64,000 bases of DNA from Marinirhabdus sp050859505 (GTDB taxonomy: Bacteria; Bacteroidota; Bacteroidia; Flavobacteriales; Flavobacteriaceae). The stretch spans positions 2,604,001 to 2,668,000 of the forward strand of contig NZ_CP193934.1 of NCBI RefSeq assembly GCF_050859505.1. The letters are read 5' to 3'. Each line of letters opens with the position of its first letter. Positions within the stretch are counted from its first letter, which is position 1. The notes under the pieces were generated by a model. The model saw nothing but the letters and a program-made list of their open reading frames with translations. It made no database searches and had not been told where the DNA came from. Made by a program: the position numbers and the translations under genes. Below are positions 42,681-52,226 of the stretch, piece by piece.

Positions 42681-43292
42681 ATGCCTTTTAAAAAACTACA
42701 TCCCGAAATACAAGAGAAATTAGCCTCTTTTGAAATAGAAACCCCTACACCCTTACAACGTAAGAGTATTCCTGTTATAAAAAGTGGTGCTAACGTTTAT
42801 TGTACAGCTCCAAAAGACGCTGGAAAAACTACGACACTTATTCTTACTACCTTGCATACCTTAAAATTTGAAGCTGTTGGTAATGCTCCAAGAGCGGTAG
42901 TGCTGGTAGAAAATAAGGAAAAAGCTCTGGAGTTATACGATGCCTTTTTGGAATATACCAGACATACTCCGGTACGCGTGTATGTAGGGCATGAACATCT
43001 TCATGTAGATGTACAAAAATCTGAAATCTTTATGGGAATAGACATTCTTATTTCTACACCTAAGTCCATGAACAAGTTGTTTTTGATGAATGGAGTACCT
43101 GTTTCTCAATTAAAAATATTTAGTGTAGACGATGCGGAGTTTCTTGTGCAGCAATCGGCATATAAGGCGCTTATGTCAATTACGCAAAGTATTAAAAAAT
43201 GCCAGTATGTGCTGTATTCAGAAAAAATAGACCCAAAACTAAAACGCTTTGAGGCCTATTTTATGGAATATTCTAAGAAAGTCACTGTTTGA
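42681..43292 (+). CDS. One-domain degenerate DEAD-box helicase-like protein
   Basis: The 203-residue protein corresponds only to the first RecA-like domain of a DEAD-box RNA helicase. It has a Q-motif (ETPTPLQRKSI), a Walker-A-like APKDAGKTT (residues 43-51), a motif Ib-like ISTPKSM, and VDDAEFL where DEAD should be (DDAE, residues 150-153). Motif III SAT is not recognisable and the second helicase domain is absent. The protein ends with a natural stop and no remnant follows, so it looks like a specialised single-domain protein rather than a broken gene. It may bind RNA or ATP without unwinding. Confidence 0.75.
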   Translation: MPFKKLHPEIQEKLASFEIETPTPLQRKSIPVIKSGANVYCTAPKDAGKTTTLILTTLHTLKFEAVGNAPRAVVLVENKEKALELYDAFLEYTRHTPVRVYVGHEHLHVDVQKSEIFMGIDILISTPKSMNKLFLMNGVPVSQLKIFSVDDAEFLVQQSAYKALMSITQSIKKCQYVLYSEKIDPKLKRFEAYFMEYSKKVTV

Positions 43293-43340
43293 GAGAATAC
43301 ATCCAAGTACAAAGCTGCAATTACAAAGAAGTAAGACACT

Positions 43341-43982
43341 ATGATTCCTAAACTACATTATATATCACAGGGAAGTTCTCCAGAAGAACATCTGGAGAAT
43401 ATTCAAAAAGCGTGTACTGCTGGGGCAGAATTGGTGCAATTGCGTTTGAAAAAACTTTCAGAAAAAAAACTTTTAAAGGTTGCAAATGAAGCTAGAGAAA
43501 TCACCTCTCATTTTCAGACAAGATTACTGATTAACGATCATTATAAAATAGCAAAAGAAGTAAAGGCAGATGGTGTACATTTAGGGAAAACAGATGCCAA
43601 CCCTACGCTTGTTAGGAAGTTTTTACACTCGTGGCAAATTATTGGCGGCACAGCAAATACAATTCAAGACTGCGAAAGATTACTTGATGTACAAGTAAAT
43701 TATATTAGTTTAGGCCCTTTTAGAGCAACCACAACTAAGGACACAACCCTTCCTGTATTAGGTTTAAACGGATATACTGCTATTACAGACATCTTGAAAA
43801 CAGGCACTCCAATACTAGGTGTTGGTGGCATTACCACAAACGATGTTACAGCGCTTTTAGAAACGGGTATTTCTGGTGTAGCTGTTTCTGAAGCCATCAC
43901 ACGTGACTTTAATACCATACGAATTTTTAACCAATTACTAAATGCATCGGCTACAGCAGAGCAGCGCCATACTTTTGAATAA
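43341..43982 (+). CDS. thiE: Thiamine phosphate synthase
   Basis: The 213-residue TIM-barrel enzyme has QLRLKKLSEKKLL (phosphate-binding start), RLLINDHYKIAKEVKADGVHLGKTD (the INDRxDxAxxxxADGVHxGQxD block), IIGGTANT, YISLGPFRATTTK and ILGVGGITTNDV. It joins HMP-PP and thiazole phosphate to make thiamine monophosphate. It stands apart from other thi genes here, 48 bases after the helicase-like gene. No TPP riboswitch was recognised upstream. Confidence 0.93.
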   Translation: MIPKLHYISQGSSPEEHLENIQKACTAGAELVQLRLKKLSEKKLLKVANEAREITSHFQTRLLINDHYKIAKEVKADGVHLGKTDANPTLVRKFLHSWQIIGGTANTIQDCERLLDVQVNYISLGPFRATTTKDTTLPVLGLNGYTAITDILKTGTPILGVGGITTNDVTALLETGISGVAVSEAITRDFNTIRIFNQLLNASATAEQRHTFE

Positions 43983-44149
43983 AGTATGCAAGGGAGTACA
44001 GTATATTGGATTTTTATTTCTGGAGATCGCTATTTTTAAGAGATCCTGCTATTAAGCAGTATTTGCGGTGACCGTTGCCAGAGATATTTAGGTGCCAACA
44101 TAACACAGGTAATTGACAGATTTTAATGCATTAATAAAAAAGGAGTAGT

Positions 44150-44371
44150 ATGAATTTAAATTTAGTTTCTTGTGACGCACAGAGGCCCGACAGAAGAGCG
44201 ATAGCCAAGTGTATCGTGGAGATAGCAAACGTGAATGATTCCCTGGCAAATGAGCTTACTGGCTACCTTCTGGAAGGAGATGCTGTAGCTATTGCCATTC
44301 AGGACAAAGACACTGCATCTGCGCTAAGAGCTTTGCGTAAACTGGATATTGACTATGAAATTATAGAATGA
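44150..44371 (+). CDS. Small conserved protein, VSCDAQRPDxRAI family, copy 1
   Basis: A 73-residue acidic protein of unknown function. It begins MNLNLVSCDAQRPDRRAI and ends ALRALRKLDIDYEIIE. A clear paralogue lies on the same strand 2.1 kb downstream, on the other side of the CocE-like gene. The conserved blocks are the N-terminal Cys-Asp-Ala-Gln-Arg-Pro-Asp segment, LLEGDAV and the C-terminal ALRALRKLDIDYEIIE. It is cytoplasmic with no signal. An alpha/beta fold of ferredoxin-like size is plausible but unproven. Confidence 0.75.
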   Translation: MNLNLVSCDAQRPDRRAIAKCIVEIANVNDSLANELTGYLLEGDAVAIAIQDKDTASALRALRKLDIDYEIIE

Positions 44372-44425
44372 ACTATCCAATACGTTTATAACTGATTTAC
44401 ATAATAAATCTTTTCACTGAAATTC

Positions 44426-46318
44426 CTACTTTCGGATTGGCAACCTAATTTGTGAAGGATATTTTTTTGAGTGATACACTTTGTTTTGAGCAACAACTGC
44501 TTCAGATTCGTCATAATTAGTACCTCCTGTATTAAGATTTCTAGCAAAACGAGGGAAATTACTGCTGGAGATTTCAATTCTAATGCGGTGACCCTTTCCA
44601 AAATAATTACTGGTGGACATAGGAGTTAATTCTAAAGGATACACTTCGCCTTTCTTCATAAACACTTCTTTGTCATAGCCTTCTCTGTACCGCGCACGTT
44701 GTATGGTTTCATCCAGGTTATAAGCGGTTCCGTCTGGGTACACATCTATCAGCTTAATGGTGAAATCGGTGTCTTTTGCATCGGACGATACGTACAACAT
44801 AGTTTCAATAAAACCGCTTACTTCTACGCCTTCCGTCAGCACATCGGTCGTGTACACTAAAATATCGGGACGTGCTTCCAGTTCTTTTTGATCAAAAGCA
44901 CCACCTTGTACCGCATTCCCTGTACAACATACATTTCCACCCAATGAATTCACTGGATTCATTGGGTCGTAGGTAAAGGAATCTGGCGTGTCTTTCCCTG
45001 CTTTTTTCGTTTGCAAGGTTCCGGTACTTTTTGCAGCGCCCGCATTTCCGTCGCTATTTAGAAAGTAGGTGGTTAGCTTCGCATCTGCCGGTGGCCATTG
45101 CGTTGCTGCTTGCCATTTGTTACTTCCCATAGTATAATACTGCACACGCGGTGTTGTCTCTTTGAAATCGTTTTTATCGCCTTTTAACCAGTAATCCAAC
45201 CAGCTATAAATTTGTTCCTCATAATTAAGGCGTGCATCGCCTACACTTCGCTGTCCTACAACGGTGTTCTCTGTAGCACGCGTATAACCACAGTGCAAGG
45301 TAGGTGCAATAACCAAATACTGATTGTCTCTTATTTCGGCATTCTTTGCATTGTTGCGCACGTGATTAAACAAGGCAAGATTTGGTGTGATAGAAACATC
45401 GTACCAAGAAGCAAACCAAAAACTTGGCACCCCAATTTCCATATCGTCATGATACAATCCACCTTCAAACCACGCCGGATCATTCGGCTTGCGACGCACC
45501 ATTTTATCAAAGATTTCGTGCTTTCCGTTGATGTTTTTCAGAATATCTTGTATAGGAAGGTGTTGTAAGGCTTCAGCCATATCTATGGGCGGATTCTCTG
45601 GAGCCAGATCATAAAAGCGCGAGATGCGTATAAGATCTTCCTGCGTAGCCCCTTCTGGAATTCTAGGTTTAAATGTATCGTGTTCTACCCCGTATAACCA
45701 AGAAAAGAATAATAATTGTTCCACACCCCCGCGATACCAGTTTCCTTGCTCCATAATATCTCCTACGCGTCCTACTCCTGCGCCAAAACCTTGTGGCACC
45801 ATCGCGGCGTGGGATGGATGATCTAAAGCTGCCACTGCCATTTGCCATTCGGCCGTTGAGGAACATCCTATGGTTCCAATTTTCCCATTGGACCACGATT
45901 GGTCTTTCATCCATGAAAAAGCATCATACCCATCAGTTAGCGGAACACCCAGTATATCCCAGGTACCTTCAGAATAATAGCGACCGCGTTCATTTTGCAC
46001 TACGTAGGCATAGCCTCTTTTCACCATTTCATACGCTTGCTCTGCGGTGCGTGTTCGTTGTTCGCCATCGCCCCAGGAATTAAAATTGTAAGGCGTTCGC
46101 GAATAAATAATGGGAACTTTCTCGTTGCCTTTTGGTCTGTAAATATCGGTAGCCAAACGGATCCCATCACGCATGGGCATCATCACTTTCTGATCTATAA
46201 TCGCGATTTTTTCTAATTTTGAGTAAATATCTTCTGATGTAGCTTCTTGTGCCTGTAGCTGGATGGTTTGAAAAATAAGAAGTACTAAAAACAATGGAAT
46301 GTTTTGAAAACGTTTCAT
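44426..46318 (-). CDS. Exported CocE/NonD-family hydrolase (S15-like acyl hydrolase)
   Basis: A 630-residue protein with a signal peptide (MKRFQNIPLFLVLLIFQTIQLQAQ). The S15/CocE catalytic domain has MRDGIRLATDIYRPKG, the nucleophile in GTIGCSSTAEWQMAVAA, the acid region around YDVSITP and APTLHCGY for the His. The C-terminal beta-jelly-roll (PepX_C) has the DTDFTIKLIDVYPDGTA and GHRIRIEISSSNFPRF blocks. It likely acts in the periplasm on acylated amino acids, antibiotic-like esters or X-Pro peptides. It is flanked by the two small paralogous genes, which read in the opposite direction. Confidence 0.88.
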   Translation of the reverse strand: MKRFQNIPLFLVLLIFQTIQLQAQEATSEDIYSKLEKIAIIDQKVMMPMRDGIRLATDIYRPKGNEKVPIIYSRTPYNFNSWGDGEQRTRTAEQAYEMVKRGYAYVVQNERGRYYSEGTWDILGVPLTDGYDAFSWMKDQSWSNGKIGTIGCSSTAEWQMAVAALDHPSHAAMVPQGFGAGVGRVGDIMEQGNWYRGGVEQLLFFSWLYGVEHDTFKPRIPEGATQEDLIRISRFYDLAPENPPIDMAEALQHLPIQDILKNINGKHEIFDKMVRRKPNDPAWFEGGLYHDDMEIGVPSFWFASWYDVSITPNLALFNHVRNNAKNAEIRDNQYLVIAPTLHCGYTRATENTVVGQRSVGDARLNYEEQIYSWLDYWLKGDKNDFKETTPRVQYYTMGSNKWQAATQWPPADAKLTTYFLNSDGNAGAAKSTGTLQTKKAGKDTPDSFTYDPMNPVNSLGGNVCCTGNAVQGGAFDQKELEARPDILVYTTDVLTEGVEVSGFIETMLYVSSDAKDTDFTIKLIDVYPDGTAYNLDETIQRARYREGYDKEVFMKKGEVYPLELTPMSTSNYFGKGHRIRIEISSSNFPRFARNLNTGGTNYDESEAVVAQNKVYHSKKYPSQIRLPIRK

Positions 46319-46515
46319 ACTAGGAGTGGTTGGTTAATAACCTTATAAAGTTACTGATAATAGATGAGTAACGTCCAGCAGTTTTGCTAGTTTCCAATTT
46401 CAGTAGAAAATGAAGTGTTATCCTGCAGAAATTCCTTTTCTACTTTCTTCGGAAATAGGAAGGTTCAAGCTCCCCTACGCTCAAGTTTAGTATCTTGCAT
46501 GCTTAAACTACTCCT

Positions 46516-46740
46516 ATGAAAATAACCTTAGTGTCATGCGATGCACAGCGGCCGGATAGTAGAGCGATTACCAGATGTATCGATGAGATCTCAACAAACA
46601 GTGGTGGGCTTTCTTCCCCTGAACTTACTAATATCCTCTTAGAAGGAGATGCTGTAGATATTGAAGTGGAAGATAAAAATACCCCTTCAGCCTTACGAGC
46701 GTTGCGGAAATTGGATATTGATTACGAAATTATAGAATAA
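46516..46740 (+). CDS. Small conserved protein, VSCDAQRPDxRAI family, copy 2
   Basis: The 74-residue paralogue of the gene at 44150-44371: MKITLVSCDAQRPDSRAI at the start, LLEGDAVDIEVEDK in the middle and an identical ALRALRKLDIDYEIIE end. The centre (STNSGGLSSPELTN) has diverged. TATCTTGC about 25 bases upstream of the ATG is a candidate -7 element. It is divergent from the CocE-like gene. Confidence 0.75.
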   Translation: MKITLVSCDAQRPDSRAITRCIDEISTNSGGLSSPELTNILLEGDAVDIEVEDKNTPSALRALRKLDIDYEIIE

Positions 46741-46782
46741 TACAAACTCATTAATGAACGTGATTTTGGCTTCTGTCTTACT

Positions 46783-47622
46783 TTATAAGGATTTTCTACC
46801 CATATATTCTTTTACAAACGAATCTTTTCCTTCTAAAAAATTTCTGGGGCTACTTCCAATCATTTTTTTAAAATCGTGTATAAAATGTGCTTGGTCATAG
46901 TACCCACAATCTAATGCCAAATGGTGTAGTTTCTCCGTATTTGAAGTGTTTAACAGTTCAAACACCGTATTTAATTGAATCACTTTACAAAAATATTTTG
47001 GCGAAATTCCTACAACCTCTTTAAATTTTCTTCTAAAATGCCTTAAACTAATATCTACTCCACGAGACAACTCTTCTTGGGTTATATTACCTCCCAAAGT
47101 ATATATTTTTGTGATAGCAGCTTCTAGCCATTTAATTTCTGGCAGCTTCGTTTCAAGAAGCGATTTTAAAAACTCTAGTAGTGTTTCAATTCGCTCATCT
47201 GTTGTTTTACAGGTTGATAATACTAAATGCAAGTCTTTATTTACTGTAGTTGGCACTACATTTTGAAAATTGCTCCATTTATTTAAAAAATAAGATCCCG
47301 GTTTATGAAATAAGTAATAGGTTGTTAAAGGATGAAGGACTAAACCTATTTGTCCAAATTTTCCTTGAAGTTTTATAGAAATATCTGCATCAAATATCTG
47401 ACCTGCTATATGCACTCTTGAAGTGGGCTTTGTCTCAACACTATTAACAGAAATTATTGGAATACTATCATATACATATATTATCAATGGATGTCCAGTA
47501 GCAAAAACAGGGTATACTGTATCTAGCTTATATTCCGATTTCCCTTCAATAATACTTACTACAATTTTTTTTAGTTCTTGTGGTATCTCATAAGATAAAT
47601 TAGTAGCAAAAGATTTTTTCAT
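46783..47622 (-). CDS. AraC-family transcriptional regulator
   Basis: The 279-residue regulator has an N-terminal effector-like domain (~residues 1-150, DUF6597 type) and a C-terminal AraC double helix-turn-helix. The latter has ITQEELSRGVDISLRHFRRKFKEVVGISPKYF (first HTH) and LHHLALDCGYYDQAHFIHDFKKMIGSSPRNF (second HTH, with the family PxxF signature). It is monocistronic and divergent from the OmpA-family gene at the head of the exported-protein cluster, which it might control. Confidence 0.9.
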   Translation of the reverse strand: MKKSFATNLSYEIPQELKKIVVSIIEGKSEYKLDTVYPVFATGHPLIIYVYDSIPIISVNSVETKPTSRVHIAGQIFDADISIKLQGKFGQIGLVLHPLTTYYLFHKPGSYFLNKWSNFQNVVPTTVNKDLHLVLSTCKTTDERIETLLEFLKSLLETKLPEIKWLEAAITKIYTLGGNITQEELSRGVDISLRHFRRKFKEVVGISPKYFCKVIQLNTVFELLNTSNTEKLHHLALDCGYYDQAHFIHDFKKMIGSSPRNFLEGKDSFVKEYMGRKSL

Positions 47623-47774
47623 ACAAAATGTATTTAGAAGTCATGTCCGATATATACAATGAATTAGCTATTTATTGAGCTAAGTTTGGTGAGATTCATA
47701 GTAAAAATAAACATTTTAAAAAAAAGGATGTTCCCTTTTTATGATTATAAACCAAGGAATAGAAAACAACAATT

Positions 47775-49064
47775 ATGAAAATGCTAAAACCACTACTACT
47801 CACCTTTGCTTTTTTATTAATAAGCAGTACTACACAAGCCCAATTTTGGAAAAAGCTAGAAAAAAAAGTAGAAGATGCGACCGAGCGAGCCATTATAAGA
47901 AAGACAGAACAAAAAGTCACTAAGGAAACTGAAAAAGGCATGGACTCTATTTTGAATCCAAACACAGGTAAAAAAAGGAAGAAAAAAAGTAGAAACCGCA
48001 AAAATAACGAAACTTCTTCAGAAAATGATAGCAATCAAAATTCTGAAGAGAATGTTGCTATTGAAAATTCTAAAGCTTGGAGTACGTATAATTTTGTGCC
48101 AAGAGATGAAATTATTTTTGAAGACGATTTAAAGAACGAAGAAAATGGTGAGTTCCCTTCTCGATGGGATTTGATAAAGGGTAATGCCGAAAACGCTTCA
48201 TTTATGGAAGAAAACGTCATTAGAATGTATAATGGGACAAAGATTACCCCTTTAATGGAGGAGGCGTTGTACCTACCAGATGTGTTTACCATAGAATTTG
48301 ATGCTTTATTTAAAAGTGTGCATGGACCAACGTATCAAGATTATAGAATTAGTCTGTGGCCAGCTTCTATGAACTATGGCTATTCAGAAGATAAAAAATA
48401 TTATTGTAAGAGCATTAATTTAAACATGCATGGAGCGTCAATGGACTGTGTTGACAATAAAGCTGTTAAAAAGTATGCATCTTATAATGACGCTATGGTT
48501 GCGGGTGTTGGAGAGCCTGTCTGGAGACATATTGCCATTGCTTTTAACAAAAGAAGTTTAAAGGTGTTTATAGACGAAAATAGAGCGTTGAATATTCCTA
48601 ATGTTAAGTTCAAACCTGAAGCTTTCAGCATAGAAGTTTTTGCCTATTACAAAGAATTATCTGGCATTAAAAACATCCGTGTTGCAAAAGGTGGTAAAGA
48701 CCTATACGATCGCGTTTTGGCAGATGGAAAATTTGTAACCCGCGGAATTCTGTTTGATGTTAATAAGGCAACCATCCAAAAAGAGTCCTATGGTGTGCTT
48801 AACGAAGTTGCCAAAATGATGAAAGCGCATAAAGATCTCAACTTTAAAATAGAAGGCCACACCGATAGTGATGGTGCTGATGATTACAACCTAAAACTTT
48901 CTGCAGATAGGGCAATTGCTGTAAAAAATGCATTGCAGGAAATGGGGATATCCAAAGACCGTTTTCAAACGGAAGGCAAAGGAGAAACTGCACCAGTATC
49001 AGACAATACTTCGCCAGAAGGCAAGGCAAATAACAGACGTGTAGAATTTATAAAAATTAAATAA
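47775..49064 (+). CDS. Outer-membrane/periplasmic OmpA-domain protein with lectin-like middle domain
   Basis: A 429-residue protein with a signal peptide (MKMLKPLLLTFAFLLISSTTQAQ), a basic helical segment (FWKKLEKKVEDATERAIIRKTEQK), an acidic Asn-rich linker, a beta-rich middle domain of concanavalin/LamG character (EDDLKNEENGEFPSRWDL ... RHIAIAFNKRSLKVFIDENRAL), and a C-terminal OmpA domain (residues ~310-429: GILFDVNKATI, IEGHTDSDGADDYN, NNRRVEF). It would anchor to peptidoglycan. The CHAT-like lipoprotein gene starts 4 bases after its stop, so they are tightly coupled. Confidence 0.85.
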   Translation: MKMLKPLLLTFAFLLISSTTQAQFWKKLEKKVEDATERAIIRKTEQKVTKETEKGMDSILNPNTGKKRKKKSRNRKNNETSSENDSNQNSEENVAIENSKAWSTYNFVPRDEIIFEDDLKNEENGEFPSRWDLIKGNAENASFMEENVIRMYNGTKITPLMEEALYLPDVFTIEFDALFKSVHGPTYQDYRISLWPASMNYGYSEDKKYYCKSINLNMHGASMDCVDNKAVKKYASYNDAMVAGVGEPVWRHIAIAFNKRSLKVFIDENRALNIPNVKFKPEAFSIEVFAYYKELSGIKNIRVAKGGKDLYDRVLADGKFVTRGILFDVNKATIQKESYGVLNEVAKMMKAHKDLNFKIEGHTDSDGADDYNLKLSADRAIAVKNALQEMGISKDRFQTEGKGETAPVSDNTSPEGKANNRRVEFIKIK

Positions 49065-49068
49065 TACT

Positions 49069-51306
49069 ATGTTCTCATCCATAAAAAATAACATCCTACT
49101 CCTACTCTGCGGTATTTGTATTCTTTCTTGTGCCGAAACTAACAAAAAGAGTGCTAATACTGCATATGTTGACGTAATGATAAGTGAGGTATTAACAGAT
49201 GAGGCCATCAAAGAAAGTTGGGAGTTGTTAACTAATGGGCAGCAACTTGCTGATGAAGGTGAAAGTATTGAACATATTGTAAAAACATTTCCTTTAGGGA
49301 CTATTTTTCAAACTAATCATACATCTATTAGATTCTTCATAAAAGGAAGTATATCAATGATTATTGAGTTAGATAGACATAACAAAAATAAAGGGTTAAC
49401 AAAAGGAGGTAGCAATGTAAATAGAACATCACAAAGCTTACCCTTGATGAATATAAACGCTAACCTTAGTAACTTTAATATAATTGACAATAGCAAAGAA
49501 AATGTTGATGTAGTTGGCAGTGATAGAAATGATAACGAACGACAACAAAAAAAAGCTTTAATACTAGCGCCTTATAATTCAACAGATTTTAAAAATTATG
49601 ATGATGCCGATGTCGCGTATAAATATCTAAAAAAGAATAGAAATTATAAAGACAATATAAAATTTCTCAAAGATAATAATATTACACTAGATGATTTTGC
49701 AAGTTTCGCTGAATATGACTTGGTCCACTTATCTACCCACGGTGAAAATTTTTGTGAAATAAAAATAATGGAAGATAACAGTTGGGTATTAATGGACCCT
49801 AATAATGTTAGAAAATGTAATCTAACAATTTCAACTAACATTCAGCATTGGTTCACTGAAAATGAAAAGGATATACCTGAAGAGATAAAGGAACTCTATA
49901 AAAAGTATGGTGAGTTCATTGATATAAGCGATAACGAGATTTTATTAAAAAACTCATTTTTCTTTAACTTCTATAAATCCGGCTTAAAAAATAAAATATG
50001 GATTTTTAGCGCCTGTCAACTAGGTTCAAATAATTATTTTGAAATAACAATGGATGATATCCATACCAACGGACACTTTTTCTATTGGCTAAATTCTGTA
50101 ATGGGATCTGACGCTGAGAGGGCCTTCAATGAATTTTATGATAATTTAATTATGTATGGTCTAGATGCCGCAAAGTCCTTTGAAAAAATACCTACAGTAT
50201 TGAGAGAAAATATACCGCAGGTTGACATAGATACATTTAAAGTAGTTGTGGACACAGTATATAAAATAGACCCAAAAACTAAAGAAAAGCTATCTGAATT
50301 AGTATATAAAGACTCTATTGCAAAAAAAAACTATACAACCTCCCTCCTTCACCTCCAGACTGGTGACCCAAGACATGGCATAGAAGTAATAGACATGCTA
50401 AACCCTACCAACAATAGCCTTGTTCAGGCTGGAGATTTTTACAAATTAGTTGGTGAGTTTGACGACGGTAAAGATGAAGCTTTAACATTAAAAGTAAAGC
50501 TAATTGGTTATACCAAAGCCGAGTTTTTAGAAGAAAAAATGAACATTAGCCTTTTGGTAGATGATGAAAATGTTTTATCGAAACAGTCATTTTTACCCGA
50601 CGTTTCTGGAGATAATAGTACGTTAGAATCCATTAAAGACCATAAATATGGAGTAATAGTAACGTTTACAGATATTGCCATACCAGATGTAGGCACGAAA
50701 GAAGAACTTACGCTAAAAGCTATTTTACATTTAAACGATGAACACATATCCATTCATAAAGAGACAGTATCTATTCTTTCTTACGGGATAATTGCAACCA
50801 CAGAAAGACGTGGTAGAAAGAGCAAGTTTACATATGATGGTAGAAGAAAAACAGGAAAATATGAATTGGGTTCCCTACCCGTAGTGTATCATGATGATGA
50901 AGGGTACAAATATATAAATTCAAGAACTTCAGGTTGGAAAAAGGTCAATATGAGAAAGATGACCGGAACCAATTCAAACTTTGATGCAAGAACGCGAACG
51001 TTGTTAAATTTTCCATTAGTAGGTTATGCCCTAATTTTTAAAATGAGTGACATTCAAAAAGTAAGTGAGTATAGCGAAACAAAAGTTGAATGTGGTTTAC
51101 CTGCAAAATGCACTCAATTTAGTGCATCAAATGGTGTTAAACTCCTTTATAATGGTAGCGGAAGATTAATAGAATATACAACACCTAGTCAAACGATAAA
51201 TTTTCAATATGGAAACTATAATGTCATTCTACCCGAAGCTGGGATTCCAAAAAAAGTAAAAAAGTTAGAAGATGTAATGTCTGGAACAGAAGCAGTACAA
51301 AAATAG
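49069..51306 (+). CDS. Lipoprotein with CHAT/caspase-like protease domain
   Basis: The 745-residue protein has a lipoprotein signal (LLLLCGICILSCAE, Cys21). Residues ~160-420 look like a caspase-hemoglobinase fold: first strand KKALILAPYN, then DLVHLSTHGEN with His224 and KIWIFSACQLGSN with Cys316. This is the spacing and form of the CHAT-type His-Cys dyad (HxxxHG ... SACxxG). The C-terminal ~300 residues are beta-rich with two or three repeat-like segments and an RRGRKSKFTYDGRRKTGKYELGS stretch. A membrane-anchored extracytoplasmic caspase-like protein is unusual. It is directly coupled to the OmpA-domain gene. Substrate and role are unknown; CHAT is a better fit than C25 gingipain. Confidence 0.65.
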   Translation: MFSSIKNNILLLLCGICILSCAETNKKSANTAYVDVMISEVLTDEAIKESWELLTNGQQLADEGESIEHIVKTFPLGTIFQTNHTSIRFFIKGSISMIIELDRHNKNKGLTKGGSNVNRTSQSLPLMNINANLSNFNIIDNSKENVDVVGSDRNDNERQQKKALILAPYNSTDFKNYDDADVAYKYLKKNRNYKDNIKFLKDNNITLDDFASFAEYDLVHLSTHGENFCEIKIMEDNSWVLMDPNNVRKCNLTISTNIQHWFTENEKDIPEEIKELYKKYGEFIDISDNEILLKNSFFFNFYKSGLKNKIWIFSACQLGSNNYFEITMDDIHTNGHFFYWLNSVMGSDAERAFNEFYDNLIMYGLDAAKSFEKIPTVLRENIPQVDIDTFKVVVDTVYKIDPKTKEKLSELVYKDSIAKKNYTTSLLHLQTGDPRHGIEVIDMLNPTNNSLVQAGDFYKLVGEFDDGKDEALTLKVKLIGYTKAEFLEEKMNISLLVDDENVLSKQSFLPDVSGDNSTLESIKDHKYGVIVTFTDIAIPDVGTKEELTLKAILHLNDEHISIHKETVSILSYGIIATTERRGRKSKFTYDGRRKTGKYELGSLPVVYHDDEGYKYINSRTSGWKKVNMRKMTGTNSNFDARTRTLLNFPLVGYALIFKMSDIQKVSEYSETKVECGLPAKCTQFSASNGVKLLYNGSGRLIEYTTPSQTINFQYGNYNVILPEAGIPKKVKKLEDVMSGTEAVQK

Positions 51307-51386
51307 ATTAGGGGCCTAATTAGATACTATTTCAAAAATGAATAAATAATATAATATAATTTATAACTAACACTAAAATAAAAATC

Positions 51387-51935
51387 ATGAAAAAAGGACT
51401 CTTAATTTTAACGGTAGTATGTATTTCTTTATCAGTGAATGCACAAGTAATAAAGGATGTTGTCTTAAAAGATAAGCCAAAAATTGTCAAACTTAATTTG
51501 CCTAATGCAGACCCAATTATTATGGAAATAATTAATGGAGCAGATGAAGGCACTTTTAAAATTAGTATGGCATCTTTAACATTAACGAAGTATGTAGACA
51601 CACGTAGTCCTTATGTAGGAAGCACATCTTACTCAATAGTAAGTTCCTCTAATAAATTCTTCAGTCTAAGCAAGTATGATGCGTTAACTGCTGAAGGTTC
51701 TTTTTTTGTAAATGGATCAAGAAGCGCTGCAAATGTTAGAATTTACACAACTAGAGTAGGTGGTCAAAAGATGACTATTAGACACACAGAAGGTGTGAAT
51801 ACAGATTTGATAACTTTAAGTAACCTTGAAATAACAAAAAAGGGGATAGCTAGCTATATAATAACTGGAGATTCTAAAAAAGACGGCAATATTACAAATT
51901 ACATATTCAACGTTTACAGACATGTAATTCAATAA
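51387..51935 (+). CDS. Secreted beta-rich protein, function unknown
   Basis: A 182-residue protein with a Sec signal peptide (MKKGLLILTVVCISLSVNAQ). The mature part is predicted mostly beta-strand (alternating hydrophobic pattern in KIVKLNLPNADPIIMEIIN, NVRIYTTRVGGQKMTIRH). No known motif and no lipobox were seen. It lies 80 bases after the CHAT-like gene on the same strand and is part of the exported-protein cluster. Confidence 0.6.
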   Translation: MKKGLLILTVVCISLSVNAQVIKDVVLKDKPKIVKLNLPNADPIIMEIINGADEGTFKISMASLTLTKYVDTRSPYVGSTSYSIVSSSNKFFSLSKYDALTAEGSFFVNGSRSAANVRIYTTRVGGQKMTIRHTEGVNTDLITLSNLEITKKGIASYIITGDSKKDGNITNYIFNVYRHVIQ

Positions 51936-51966
51936 ACTGAAATTTTGCTTTAACTAAAATAGCATT

Positions 51967-52183
51967 ATGAAAACTTCAAAAATAACACTACTAATAATAC
52001 TATGTATGTTAGGCAAGAAGCAAAAAAATCTCTAAGTGTACTACTATAAAAATCCGTTTAGAAAAACAATTGTTACCTGGAAATCATCTTCTTCCAGGTG
52101 ATAAATTTATACTATACAACACCAATTTAAAGTTGCTAGTAAAACAAAAAAGAGTTGAAAATTGTGGTGATTTAAAGTATTAA
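51967..52183 (+). pseudogene. Small exported protein gene with an apparent frameshift at an A7 run
   Basis: ATG 51967 starts a signal-peptide-like MKTSKITLLIILCMLG, but the frame stops after 22 codons. In another frame, an open sequence KCTTIKIRLEKQLLPGNHLL...NCGDLKY continues to TAA at 52181-52183. The two frames join at the seven-A run 52022-52028; removing one A would give one ~71-residue protein. It is either a real frameshift, a sequencing error at the homopolymer, or programmed slippage. Confidence 0.5.
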
Positions 52184-52226
52184 TAATACAGATATACTTC
52201 TGCATATATAAATAAAATTTAATAAT

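Noticed and set aside
45212..46216. Several open frames on the plus strand inside the CocE-like hydrolase
   Set aside because: They are shadows of the minus-strand gene, which has all catalytic blocks; none has recognisable motifs.
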